The notes under the pieces: model-generated
Databases searched by the model: none
The model's input: only the letters and a program-made list of their open reading frames with translations
Told to the model about the DNA's origin: nothing
Source: Neorhizobium huautlense
Lineage (GTDB): Bacteria; Pseudomonadota; Alphaproteobacteria; Rhizobiales; Rhizobiaceae
Length of the DNA stretch: 64,000 nucleotides
Direction: 5' to 3'
Assembly (NCBI RefSeq): GCF_030811685.1
Contig: NZ_JAUSRF010000024.1
Span: forward strand, 1-64,000
Position numbers and translations under genes: made by a program
In this document: positions 32,288 to 40,278 of the stretch, one piece after another
Layout of the letters: the number at the start of each line of letters is the position of its first letter
Position numbering within the stretch: the first letter of the stretch is position 1

Positions 32288-32994
32288 TGCCCAACGGCGA
32301 CGCCGATGGCGCGACGAAGATCGTCGATGCCGCCCGCTTTTTCCGAGGATGTCGCCAGCACTTCCGGGAAGGCCGCCGGCCGCTTGCGGATCTTTTCCGT
32401 CGTTTCCGCCAGCAGTTTGACTACGCCGGGTGCCTTGATCTTGTCGGTCTTGGTCAGCACGATCTGATAGGAAACGGCAGCCTTGTCGAGCAGGTCCAGC
32501 ACGTCCTCATCATTCTTCTTGATGCCGTGGCGGCTATCGATCAGCACGTAGACGCGCTTCAGCGTGGCGCGGCCGCGCAGATAATCGAACACCAGTTTGG
32601 TCCAGTTGTCGACCATGGCTTTTGGCGCCTGCGCGTAACCGTAGCCCGGCATGTCGACGATCGCCATCGGCGGCATGTCGCCCTCTTGGCCGGAATAACC
32701 GTCGGGAACGAAATAGTTGAGTTCCTGCGTGCGGCCCGGCGTGTTTGATGTGCGGGCAAGGCCCTTCTTGGCCACCAGCGCATTGATCAGCGACGACTTG
32801 CCGACATTGGAACGGCCGGCAAAGGCCACTTCCAGCGGGCCTTCCGGCGGCAGGAAATCCATCGAGGGCACGCCACGGATGAAGATCCAGGGGCGGCCGA
32901 ACAGAGGCTTGGCGTCCATGTTTCCGTCTGCGGGCATTGGTCTTGGTGTCCTGTCTTTGATCTGAAGGTCCGGGCTTCGGGGTTTTGCGGGCAT
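32278..32994 (-). CDS. engB: Ribosome-biogenesis GTP-binding protein EngB/YsxC
   Basis: A small essential GTPase of 238 residues (213-238 depending on the start) that assists 50S assembly. The G1 motif is GRSNVGKSS, G3 DMPGYG and G4 TKTD. The start is uncertain: ATG codons at 32994, 32937 and 32919 are in frame, and the ATG at 32937 has a nearby AGGAC site. It lies 74 bases downstream of yidC, after a UUCG-loop terminator, so it may have its own promoter. Confidence 0.92.
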   Translation of the reverse strand: MPAKPRSPDLQIKDRTPRPMPADGNMDAKPLFGRPWIFIRGVPSMDFLPPEGPLEVAFAGRSNVGKSSLINALVAKKGLARTSNTPGRTQELNYFVPDGYSGQEGDMPPMAIVDMPGYGYAQAPKAMVDNWTKLVFDYLRGRATLKRVYVLIDSRHGIKKNDEDVLDLLDKAAVSYQIVLTKTDKIKAPGVVKLLAETTEKIRKRPAAFPEVLATSSEKAGGIDDLRRAIGVAVGQPA

Positions 32995-33039
32995 ATGTCA
33001 AGCTTTGCCGGATAAAGGCTCATTCAACGGGCCAAAGAA

Positions 33040-33061
33040 AAACCCCGCCGAAGCGGGGTTT
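33040..33061 (-). terminator. Terminator of the rpmH-rnpA-yidC operon
   Basis: On the reverse strand AAACCCCGC pairs with GCGGGGTTT around a TTCG loop, followed by TTCTTT. The UUCG tetraloop makes it a very stable hairpin. It lies between yidC and engB. Confidence 0.85.
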
Positions 33062-33068
33062 GTCGATC

Positions 33069-34880
33069 TTATTTCTTGTCTTCGGCAGGCTTTTCCGCCG
33101 GTGGCTTTTTCTTGAACATGCTCGCCAGATTTCCGAACAGTTCGATCTTGGCGCCGTGGCGCTTCATGATGATCGCCTGCTGGGTGACCGAGAGCGTGTT
33201 GTTCCATGCCCAGTAGATGACGAGACCAGCCGGGAAGCTTGCCAGCATGAAGGTGAACACGACCGGCATCCAGGTAAAGATCATCGCCTGGGTCGGATCC
33301 GGCGGGGTCGGGTTCATGCGCATCTGCACGAACATGGTGACACCCATGATCAGCGGCCAGACGCCGATCATCAGCGCATGCGGCACGTCGTAGGGCAGAA
33401 GGCCAAACAGGTTGAACAGCGAGGTCGGGTCCGGAGCCGAAAGGTCCTGAATCCAGCCGAAGAACGGTGCATGGCGCATTTCGATGGTCACGTAGATGAC
33501 CTTGTAGAGCGCGAAGAAGACCGGGATCTGCAGAAGAACCGGCCAGCAACCGGCGATCGGATTGATCTTTTCCTCCTTGTACAGCTCCATCATGCCCTTT
33601 TGCAGGGCCATGCGGTCGTCGCCATGCTTGGCCTTCAGCTCTTCCATCTTCGGCTGAACGCGCTTCATGTTGGCCATCGAAGCATACTGCTTGCTGGCCA
33701 GCGGGAAGAAGATCGCCTTGACGACGATGGTGGTGAGCAGGATGGCGACGCCAAAGTTGCCGACGTGACGGAAGAAGAAGTCCATCAGCTGGAACATCGG
33801 CTTGGTGAAGAACCAGAACCAGCCCCAGTCGATCATGCGGTCGAACAGCGGGATCGAGAACTGGGTTTCATACTGCGCGATCAGCGGCACTTCCTTGGCG
33901 CCGGCGAAGACGAGGTTCTTCAGTTCGGTCGAGCCGTTCGGCTGAATGGTGACGTTGTCTGTCTTGAAATCGGCCTGGTAACGCGGCTGGCCATCGGTGA
34001 AGTGCGAAAAACGCGACTCGTAGGCAACGCCCTGCGGCGGGACCAGCGCAGACGCCCAGTACTTGTCGGTGATGCCGAGCCAGCCACCGGTCGCCTTCGG
34101 ATGCGTCACATTTTCTTTTTCGATGTTGGAATAGGTGTTTTCAGAGAGGCTGCCATCGGCGCCAGCGACGCCGAGGAAGCCTTCATGGATAACCCAGACG
34201 GAAGGCGTTGCCGGCTTGTTGTAGCGGGTCACGCGGCCGTAGGAGCCGATATTGACGGCGGCGGCAGTCGGGTTGTCGATCTTGTCGTCGATCGTCAGCA
34301 TGTAATGCTCGTCGACTGAGATCTTGCGGGTGAAAACGACACCCTTGTCGTTGGTCCAGGTGAGTGTCACCGGCGTCTGCACGGTCAGCTTGTCGCCGCT
34401 GGCCACAGTCCACTGGGTGCCCGGGCCGGGAACGCTGCCGGAATCGGCGCTGCCGACAAAGCCGACTTCGCTGAAATAGCCATCCTTGGTGTCGGCCGGC
34501 GAAAACAGCGTGATGAGCGGGCTCGAGTCGTCTACCGTCTCATGATACTCGCGCAGCTTCAGGTCGTCGAAGCGTGCACCGGTCAGGTTGATCGAACCGG
34601 AAAGGGCTGGCGTGTCGATGACAACGCGTGGAGACTTGGCAAGCGATTCCTCGCGAGTTGCGGTCGCCTGCGCCTGTGTTGCACCGGGCAGGCCGGTGGT
34701 CGGCGAGGTCGCGCCCGGGCTTTCCGGCGTAATGGTCTGCTGCTGCGCCTGCTGGGCCAGGCGGGCCTCTTCGGCGCGCTGCTGGGCTTCCATGCGCGGG
34801 CCCATGTATAGGAACTGCCAGGCAAGAACGATCACGACCGATAGGCCGATCGCGATGAAGTAATTACGGTTTTTTTCCAT
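33069..34880 (-). CDS. yidC: Membrane protein insertase YidC
   Basis: Inserts proteins into the inner membrane, alone or with SecYEG. The 603-residue protein begins MEKNRNYFIAIGLSVVIVLAW with a first helix, then a large periplasmic domain (about 60-370) and a C-terminal five-helix core (about 370-570) with VQPKMEELKAKHGDD and QIPVFFALYKVIY phrases. The ATG at 34880 has the best ribosome-binding spacing (AGGAAA). Its 5' end overlaps rnpA by 17 bases, so translation is coupled. Confidence 0.97.
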   Translation of the reverse strand: MEKNRNYFIAIGLSVVIVLAWQFLYMGPRMEAQQRAEEARLAQQAQQQTITPESPGATSPTTGLPGATQAQATATREESLAKSPRVVIDTPALSGSINLTGARFDDLKLREYHETVDDSSPLITLFSPADTKDGYFSEVGFVGSADSGSVPGPGTQWTVASGDKLTVQTPVTLTWTNDKGVVFTRKISVDEHYMLTIDDKIDNPTAAAVNIGSYGRVTRYNKPATPSVWVIHEGFLGVAGADGSLSENTYSNIEKENVTHPKATGGWLGITDKYWASALVPPQGVAYESRFSHFTDGQPRYQADFKTDNVTIQPNGSTELKNLVFAGAKEVPLIAQYETQFSIPLFDRMIDWGWFWFFTKPMFQLMDFFFRHVGNFGVAILLTTIVVKAIFFPLASKQYASMANMKRVQPKMEELKAKHGDDRMALQKGMMELYKEEKINPIAGCWPVLLQIPVFFALYKVIYVTIEMRHAPFFGWIQDLSAPDPTSLFNLFGLLPYDVPHALMIGVWPLIMGVTMFVQMRMNPTPPDPTQAMIFTWMPVVFTFMLASFPAGLVIYWAWNNTLSVTQQAIIMKRHGAKIELFGNLASMFKKKPPAEKPAEDKK

Positions 34881-35286
34881 CATGCTTTCCTGGGGCGGAG
34901 TTCCTCGGGGTGCCATGTCTCGGGCGGCTCTCGATGCGCTGGGAAAGCGCGGCCTCCAGATCGGCAAATTTCGCCGTCAGCACCTCGCGTCGGGCGACAA
35001 TGACATAATCGTGTCCGTCTTTCATTGCAATTGCGGCACTGTGCCCAACGGCAGCCTTCAGCCTGCGGCGCATGCGGTTTCGTTCAACCGCGTTGCCATG
35101 CTTCTTGGTGACGGTGAACCCGACGCGGGCACCGGTATCCGGTTCTTGGCGGTCGAGCACTTCCAGAAGAAAGAACTTGCCCTTGCGGCGCTCTCCCTGC
35201 CGGACACGAAGAAACTGCGGACGGCTTTTCAGCCGCCCGACAGCATTTTTCGGAGGTGTGTCGTCTTTGGTCGCCCGGTTTGTCAT
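34864..35286 (-). CDS. rnpA: Ribonuclease P protein component
   Basis: The protein subunit of RNase P, which matures tRNA 5' ends. From the ATG at 35286 the protein has 140 residues. The RNA-binding signature is in ERNRMRRRLKAAV, with GFTVTKKHGNAV before it. A Lys-rich tail (GKHDGKKP) is present. It follows rpmH by 13 bases and overlaps yidC, the classical order. The upstream 40 residues of the open frame are not part of the family. Confidence 0.95.
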   Translation of the reverse strand: MTNRATKDDTPPKNAVGRLKSRPQFLRVRQGERRKGKFFLLEVLDRQEPDTGARVGFTVTKKHGNAVERNRMRRRLKAAVGHSAAIAMKDGHDYVIVARREVLTAKFADLEAALSQRIESRPRHGTPRNSAPGKHDGKKP

Positions 35287-35299
35287 CGGGCAGCCGGCC

Positions 35300-35434
35300 T
35301 TAGGCCGAAAGACGCTTGCGGCCGCGTGCGCGGCGAGCTGCCAGAACCTTCTGGCCGCCATTGGTTGCCATACGTGCGCGGAAACCGTGACGACGCTTGC
35401 GAACAAGCTTGGACGGCTGGTAAGTACGCTTCAT
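35300..35434 (-). CDS. rpmH: 50S ribosomal protein L34
   Basis: A 44-residue, very basic ribosomal protein starting MKRTYQPSKLVRKRRHGF, with the invariant RMATNGGQKVLAARRARGRKRLSA tail split here as RMATNGGQ and RGRKRLSA. The ATG at 35434 gives exact family length. It heads the rpmH-rnpA-yidC operon. Confidence 0.97.
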   Translation of the reverse strand: MKRTYQPSKLVRKRRHGFRARMATNGGQKVLAARRARGRKRLSA

Positions 35435-35865
35435 TTTTTTAATACCGCGGTGTGCGGCCCTTCTTGGGTTTGCTTCTAAGAGCAAGAGCGTTGCGAAAGA
35501 AACGTTCCGCCATGAGGTTTGCGCTCGCGCAGACCAAGGGCTGGACGTTGGGGCGGCTTATAAGGGCAGTGGCCCGCGAAAGTCAATTGCCGAAGGGCTG
35601 AAAGCGCAATTGTGAAGCGTGCAGCGTCTTGCTGCACTGCGACGAAATATTGGCGCTATGTTGTGCGATGCAATAAATTCCCGGAATGGTTGATTTATGA
35701 GTTGAAGTATATTCTTGGATGTATTTGAATTAAAATAATATATCCATTCTGATTGTTTGTTTGTGAAAGTTTTTATTAAAATACCAATGGTAATTCTGCT
35801 GGCCTAGGTGCGAGCTACCGCAGTGTTCTGCGTGCCAACGTGCCCGTCGCCTTGGGGGAGGTTTC
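35435..35865. other. 431-bp divergent promoter region between rpmH and the chemoreceptor gene
   Basis: No gene is seen. The rpmH-proximal half is GC-rich and should hold the ribosomal-gene promoter on the reverse strand. The half before the chemoreceptor gene (35680-35800) is AT-rich. A perfect 7-bp hairpin, GTGCAGC / GCTGCAC with a GTCTT loop, sits at 35619-35637. Although oriC sometimes lies near rpmH, no DnaA-box cluster is visible. Confidence 0.5.
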
Positions 35866-37923
35866 ATGAAAATCCGTGGCAGAATTAATCTACTTGTCGG
35901 CCTGATGAGCCTGGTCGCATTCGCAATCGGTGGCCTGTCGCTGTTTGCAATCTTCGAATATCGTGATCGCATCGATACCTATGGCATTGCTGCCGAACGT
36001 GTTTACAAGGGCGAACACGTCAACCGCGTCGTGACCGCCGTTGTCATGGAGGCGCGCGGTATCTACGCGGCAGACAGCGTCGCCGCTTCGGAGCCTTTCG
36101 CCAAAGGCATTCTTGCCAATCTTGAGGAATTGAAAAAGGTGATCGGCGAATGGCAACCGCTGGTTCCCGTCGATCAGCGTGCCGATTTCGATGCGGTCGC
36201 GGTGCAGTCCCAAGGCTTTGCGCAGTTCCGGTCTGAAACGGTAAGGCTTGCCCGCGAACAGGGGCCTGAAGCCGCCGCCGTTCAGGGCAACAATGAAGCC
36301 AATCGTGCCAACCGCAAGGCATTCCAGGCAAGTATCGACAAGATCGTTGCTGCAGACCAGGCAGAGTTGGTGACGCTCGACAAGGAACTCGACGCGTTTG
36401 GCCAGACGGTTATCCTGCTCGTTTCCGCGGTTACCGTTTTCGGCGTTCTCATCGGCGCCGCATTCGGCCTCATCACCGGCCGTCGCCATCTCAGCAATCC
36501 GATCGTCGAACTGACGGGCGCAATGACCCGCATCGCCGGTGGTGATTTCAACACGCAGGTGCCGTCGGTCGGCCGCAAGGACGAGATCGGCGACATGGCC
36601 GGCACGGTCGAAGTGTTCAAGCGCAACGGCCTCGAAGTCTCGCGCATGAATGCCAGCGAGGCAGATATGCGTGGCAAGAACGAAGAGTTCCGCCGCCGCA
36701 TGGCCGAGGTCGTGACCGCCGCCGTGGGGGGCGATTTCACCCGGCGCATCAATCATTCCTTCGGTGAGGCGGGTCTCGATGCCTTCGGCCGTGATGTCGA
36801 TCAGCTGGTCGGCAGCGTCGATGCCGGCGTGTCGGAAGTCCGCCGTGTCGTTGCACGCCTTGCTGAAGGCGACCTGACCCAGTCCATGCACGGTGACTTC
36901 CGCGGTGCTTTTGCCGAACTGCAGCAGAATGTCGAGGGCGCCATGGGTAACCTGCGTAGCACGATGAAGGATGTGCGGGGCACGACCGGCTCGATCAACG
37001 ACAATTCCAACGAATTGCGCGCGGCAACCGACGATCTTTCCAAGCGCACCGAACAGCAGGCGGCGGCGCTGGAAGAAACCTCCGCCGCGCTGGACCAGAT
37101 CATGGCCGTTGTCCGCAATTCCGCTGAGCGTGCGCAGGAAGCCAGCACGATGGTGACGGAAGCCAAACAGAGTGCGGCCCAGTCCGGCACGGTCGTGCGC
37201 AACGCCGTCGAAGCCATGGGCCGTATCGAACAGGCATCCGGCGAAATCAGCCAGATCATCAACGTCATCGATGAAATCGCCTTCCAGACCAATCTTCTGG
37301 CACTGAATGCCGGTGTCGAGGCGGCACGTGCCGGCGAGGCGGGCAAGGGCTTTGCCGTCGTGGCGCAGGAAGTGCGCGAGCTTGCCCAGCGCTCTGCCAA
37401 CGCCGCCAAGGATATCAAGGCGCTCATCACCAAATCCGGCCAGGAAGTATCGAGCGGCGTGACTCTGGTACAGAAAACCGGGGAATCGCTGACCGAAATC
37501 GAAAGCCGGGTGCATCGCATCAACGACCATATCCACTCGATTGCAACGGCTGCCCGTGAACAGGCAACCGGCCTTCAGGAAGTCAACACGGCCGTCAACC
37601 AGATGGATCAGGTGACCCAGAAGAACGCTGCCATGGTGGAGGAGACGTCTGCCGCCACGCACAAGCTGTCATCCGAAGCCAGTCATCTGTTCGGCCTCGT
37701 TTCCCGCTTCGATATCGGCACGGGAGCCGGTGCGAGCACTGTAGCCGCGCCGCGCGCTGCAGCTGTCTCGACCGTTCGCACGGCGGTCGCCGACAGTCAT
37801 TCTGCTCCGCGTGTCTCTCCTGCACGCAAGATGGTCGGCACGCTTGCGCGCGCCTTCGGTGGAGGAGGGGCTTCTGTGGCGGCGGTTGCGGCACCATCCG
37901 GCGACAGTTGGGAAGAATTCTGA
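35866..37923 (+). CDS. Methyl-accepting chemotaxis protein with tandem HAMP units
   Basis: A 685-residue transmembrane chemoreceptor. TM1 is at about 8-30 and TM2 at about 183-207, enclosing a helical periplasmic sensor of about 150 residues. A HAMP domain (about 208-262) is followed by one or two further HAMP-like units (about 275-390), then the signalling domain with the conserved hairpin tip EIAFQTNLLALNAGVEAARA. The C-terminus ends SWEEF, an xWxxF-type pentapeptide that tethers CheR/CheB. The ligand is unknown. No chemotaxis operon is nearby. Confidence 0.95.
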   Translation: MKIRGRINLLVGLMSLVAFAIGGLSLFAIFEYRDRIDTYGIAAERVYKGEHVNRVVTAVVMEARGIYAADSVAASEPFAKGILANLEELKKVIGEWQPLVPVDQRADFDAVAVQSQGFAQFRSETVRLAREQGPEAAAVQGNNEANRANRKAFQASIDKIVAADQAELVTLDKELDAFGQTVILLVSAVTVFGVLIGAAFGLITGRRHLSNPIVELTGAMTRIAGGDFNTQVPSVGRKDEIGDMAGTVEVFKRNGLEVSRMNASEADMRGKNEEFRRRMAEVVTAAVGGDFTRRINHSFGEAGLDAFGRDVDQLVGSVDAGVSEVRRVVARLAEGDLTQSMHGDFRGAFAELQQNVEGAMGNLRSTMKDVRGTTGSINDNSNELRAATDDLSKRTEQQAAALEETSAALDQIMAVVRNSAERAQEASTMVTEAKQSAAQSGTVVRNAVEAMGRIEQASGEISQIINVIDEIAFQTNLLALNAGVEAARAGEAGKGFAVVAQEVRELAQRSANAAKDIKALITKSGQEVSSGVTLVQKTGESLTEIESRVHRINDHIHSIATAAREQATGLQEVNTAVNQMDQVTQKNAAMVEETSAATHKLSSEASHLFGLVSRFDIGTGAGASTVAAPRAAAVSTVRTAVADSHSAPRVSPARKMVGTLARAFGGGGASVAAVAAPSGDSWEEF

Positions 37924-37948
37924 GCCCAAATTATCGATGTGAGAACAC

Positions 37949-37979
37949 AACGGCGGCCGCCAAAACGGTCGCCGTTTTT
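37949..37979 (+). terminator. Terminator of the chemoreceptor gene
   Basis: AACGGCGGCCG pairs with CGGTCGCCGTT with one G-T pair and is followed by a T-run. It ends 110 bases before the histidine kinase start. Confidence 0.85.
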
Positions 37980-38089
37980 GCGTTGCGCACCCTGTTTGGG
38001 CAAAGGATTGGAAAAACCGCATCCTGCCGCTAATATGCAGCCTCTGCGGCGCAATGATTTACGCCGATTGGCGTGCCATGGAGAAATGC

Positions 38090-39592
38090 ATGACGGACGA
38101 TGCGGCGGTTCTGCCTCGACAAGGCGAGACGCGACCGGCGGCGGATTTGCCGCTGGAGCCGATGCCGCGTGTCTTTGGTGGCCTGTCGGGACGTCTCCTC
38201 TGGCTCACCGTCATCTTCGTGATGCTCGCCGAAATCCTGATCTTTGTGCCGACCGTCGCCAATATGCGTGATGGCTGGCTGCGCGACAGGCTGGATACGG
38301 CCGCGGCCGCCGGCATCGTCATCGACGGTCTGCAGCCGGCCGAACTGCCGCGCGCCGTGCAGGACGATACGCTGCTGGCCACCGGTACCAAGGTGATCGC
38401 GCTGCGCAAGGATGGCACCTCGCGGCTGCTGGCGGCCATGGACATGCCGCCGCAGGTGGATGAGCAGATCGATCTTGCCGCCCAGACACCGCTCACCTCG
38501 ATGCGTGACTCGATCGAAACATTGCTGTTCGGCGGCAATCGCGTCATGCGCGTCTACGGGCCGATCGGCGAAAGCGACATGATCATCGAGCTGGTGATGA
38601 GCGACAAGGCGCTGCACAAGGCCATGCTCAGTTTTTCGCGCGACATGTTCATCCTGTCGCTGATGATCTCGCTGATCACCGCCTTCCTGATCTACGTCGC
38701 CATCAACCGCATGATGATCAAGCCGATCCGGCGCCTGACGCGCGGCATGCAGATCTTTTCCGAACACCCGGAAGATCCCGGTCGCCTGTTCAGTCCCGGC
38801 AAGGAAAAGGGCGAGCTTGCCGTTGCCGGCCGTCACCTGACGAGCATGCAGATCGAGCTTCAACGAACCCTGAAGCAGCAGAAAAACCTCGCCGACCTCG
38901 GCCTCGCCGTTTCCAAGATCAATCACGACATGCGCAACATTCTGGCCTCGGCGCAGCTGATGTCGGACAGGCTGGTGGATGTCGAGGATCCGATGGTGCG
39001 CAGCTTTGCGCCCAAACTTCTGCGCACGATCGACCGCGCCGTCGAATATTCGACCGAGGTTCTGGCTTACGGTCAGGCTCGCGAGGCGGCCCCGAAGCGC
39101 CGGCGCATCCGGCTGGGGGGCTTGTGTCAGGAGGTGCGCGACATGCTGGCGCTCGATCCGGATGGGGATATCGAATATCTCGACCAGATCCCCGCCGATC
39201 TGGAAGTGGATGCCGACAGCGAACAGCTCTTTCGCGTGATCCACAATCTCTGCCGCAATGCCGTGCAGGCCTTGGCGCAGGCGGACGTGACCGATCCGCT
39301 CATCGGCCGTCGGGTCAGCGTCACGGCACAGCGTGTCGGCAGCGTGGTGGGCATCACCATCGATGATACCGGTCCGGGCATGCCGCGCAAGGCGAGAGAG
39401 AACCTGTTTTCCGCATTTCGCGGTTCGGCGCGTTCCGGCGGCACCGGCCTCGGCCTTGTGATTGCCCGCGAACTGGTTCTTGCCCATGGCGGCACGATCG
39501 GTCTGGTGGAAAAACCGGGGCCGGGAACGCAGTTCCGTATCGAGATTCCGGATCGTCCGGTTTCCTTCGAAGACTATCGGGCTCGGGCCTGA
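38090..39592 (+). CDS. Orphan sensor histidine kinase
   Basis: A 500-residue kinase from the ATG at 38090 (GGAG six bases upstream; 38054 and 38078 lack a site). Two membrane helices (about 35-57 and 190-212) enclose a periplasmic sensor, followed by a HAMP-like linker. The phospho-acceptor His is about residue 279 in INHDMRNIL. The ATPase domain shows NLCRNAVQAL, DTGPGMP and GGTGLGLVIAREL. No response-regulator gene lies nearby. The signal is unknown. Confidence 0.92.
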   Translation: MTDDAAVLPRQGETRPAADLPLEPMPRVFGGLSGRLLWLTVIFVMLAEILIFVPTVANMRDGWLRDRLDTAAAAGIVIDGLQPAELPRAVQDDTLLATGTKVIALRKDGTSRLLAAMDMPPQVDEQIDLAAQTPLTSMRDSIETLLFGGNRVMRVYGPIGESDMIIELVMSDKALHKAMLSFSRDMFILSLMISLITAFLIYVAINRMMIKPIRRLTRGMQIFSEHPEDPGRLFSPGKEKGELAVAGRHLTSMQIELQRTLKQQKNLADLGLAVSKINHDMRNILASAQLMSDRLVDVEDPMVRSFAPKLLRTIDRAVEYSTEVLAYGQAREAAPKRRRIRLGGLCQEVRDMLALDPDGDIEYLDQIPADLEVDADSEQLFRVIHNLCRNAVQALAQADVTDPLIGRRVSVTAQRVGSVVGITIDDTGPGMPRKARENLFSAFRGSARSGGTGLGLVIARELVLAHGGTIGLVEKPGPGTQFRIEIPDRPVSFEDYRARA

Positions 39593-39750
39593 TACGTTTT
39601 TCGTAATGAATTCAATGCCGAGCACGACTTATGTCGATAAAATGACAAATCGGGCGGGAAAATCGCTTGCATTCGTTTCCGGGACGTTTTAGAGGATCGC
39701 CACGCCAGCGGAACACGCCGCTGACGAGGCGGGACACACCGCCGACAGAC

Positions 39751-39827
39751 GCACCCGTAGCTCAGCTGGATAGAGCACCAGACTACGAATCTGGGGGTCA
39801 GGAGTTCGAATCTCTTCGGGTGCGCCA
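39751..39827 (+). tRNA. tRNA-Arg (anticodon ACG)
   Basis: A complete cloverleaf: acceptor GCACCCG / CGGGTGC, D arm AGCTCAGCTGGATAGAGC, anticodon loop CTACGAA with anticodon ACG, T loop TTCGAAT, discriminator G and an encoded CCA. The A34 should be edited to inosine. No integrase or target-site copy is seen beside it. Confidence 0.95.
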
Positions 39828-39907
39828 TTTCTCTTCTCTTTGAAATTTCGATGAAAGACCTCTCAGAGGTTTAACGTCTTTGCGCTTTGTCGAAGATGGG
39901 TCGTTTC

Positions 39908-40117
39908 CTAACGACGTCGCCAGAATGAGCCGGCGACATATCCCAATGCCAATGTCATCACCGCCACTGCAATCCCGGCGCTGACCACGCCGGCCGGCGT
40001 GATGCGGGCGCTGGCTTGCATGCTGATGTGTTTGCCGACGTGCATTTCGAAGTCCGACCGAATTTCCTGCGGATGCGGAAGCGGTGCCGGCAAAAGTGTT
40101 TCCTGAACCAATGACAT
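39908..40117 (-). CDS. Small single-helix membrane protein
   Basis: From the ATG at 40117 (AGGAGAA site upstream) the protein has 69 residues: a Pro/His-rich N-terminus (SLVQETLLPAPLPHPQ), an amphipathic middle and one C-terminal helix (about 45-64, GIAVAVMTLALGYVAGSFW) with a basic end. The function is unknown. It diverges from hemN and shares its 160-bp promoter region, so it may also respond to oxygen. Confidence 0.65.
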   Translation of the reverse strand: MSLVQETLLPAPLPHPQEIRSDFEMHVGKHISMQASARITPAGVVSAGIAVAVMTLALGYVAGSFWRRR

Positions 40118-40214
40118 TGCGATTCTCCTGATTCGAATGCGCCACATGTGCGTGGCTGTTGGCTGGATAGGCAGCCTACATCAATGCCGGCCCCATGGGG
40201 ATGGCCGAGCAGAC

Positions 40215-40228
40215 TTGATCGAAGTCAA
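40215..40228 (+). promoter_or_regulatory. FixK/FnrN anaerobic box before hemN
   Basis: TTGATCGAAGTCAA is an exact match to the rhizobial anaerobox TTGAT-N4-GTCAA. Its centre at about 40221.5 lies 57 bases from the hemN ATG, which fits class II activation with a start site near 40263. HemN makes haem without oxygen, so FNR-type control is expected. Confidence 0.8.
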
Positions 40229-40278
40229 GGAATTGTCTGTCGGACCCGCCTAGTTTCCGGCATGAAAAGGAGCCTTTC

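Noticed and set aside
32249..32467. Small forward frame in the engB 3' region
   Set aside because: Antisense to engB, no ribosome-binding site; the 13-base inverted repeat there explains the structure.
35435..35865. Origin of replication near rpmH
   Set aside because: No dnaA gene and no cluster of DnaA boxes; in Rhizobiaceae oriC is generally elsewhere.
39751..39827. Integration site at tRNA-Arg
   Set aside because: No integrase gene and no second copy of the tRNA 3' end seen nearby.
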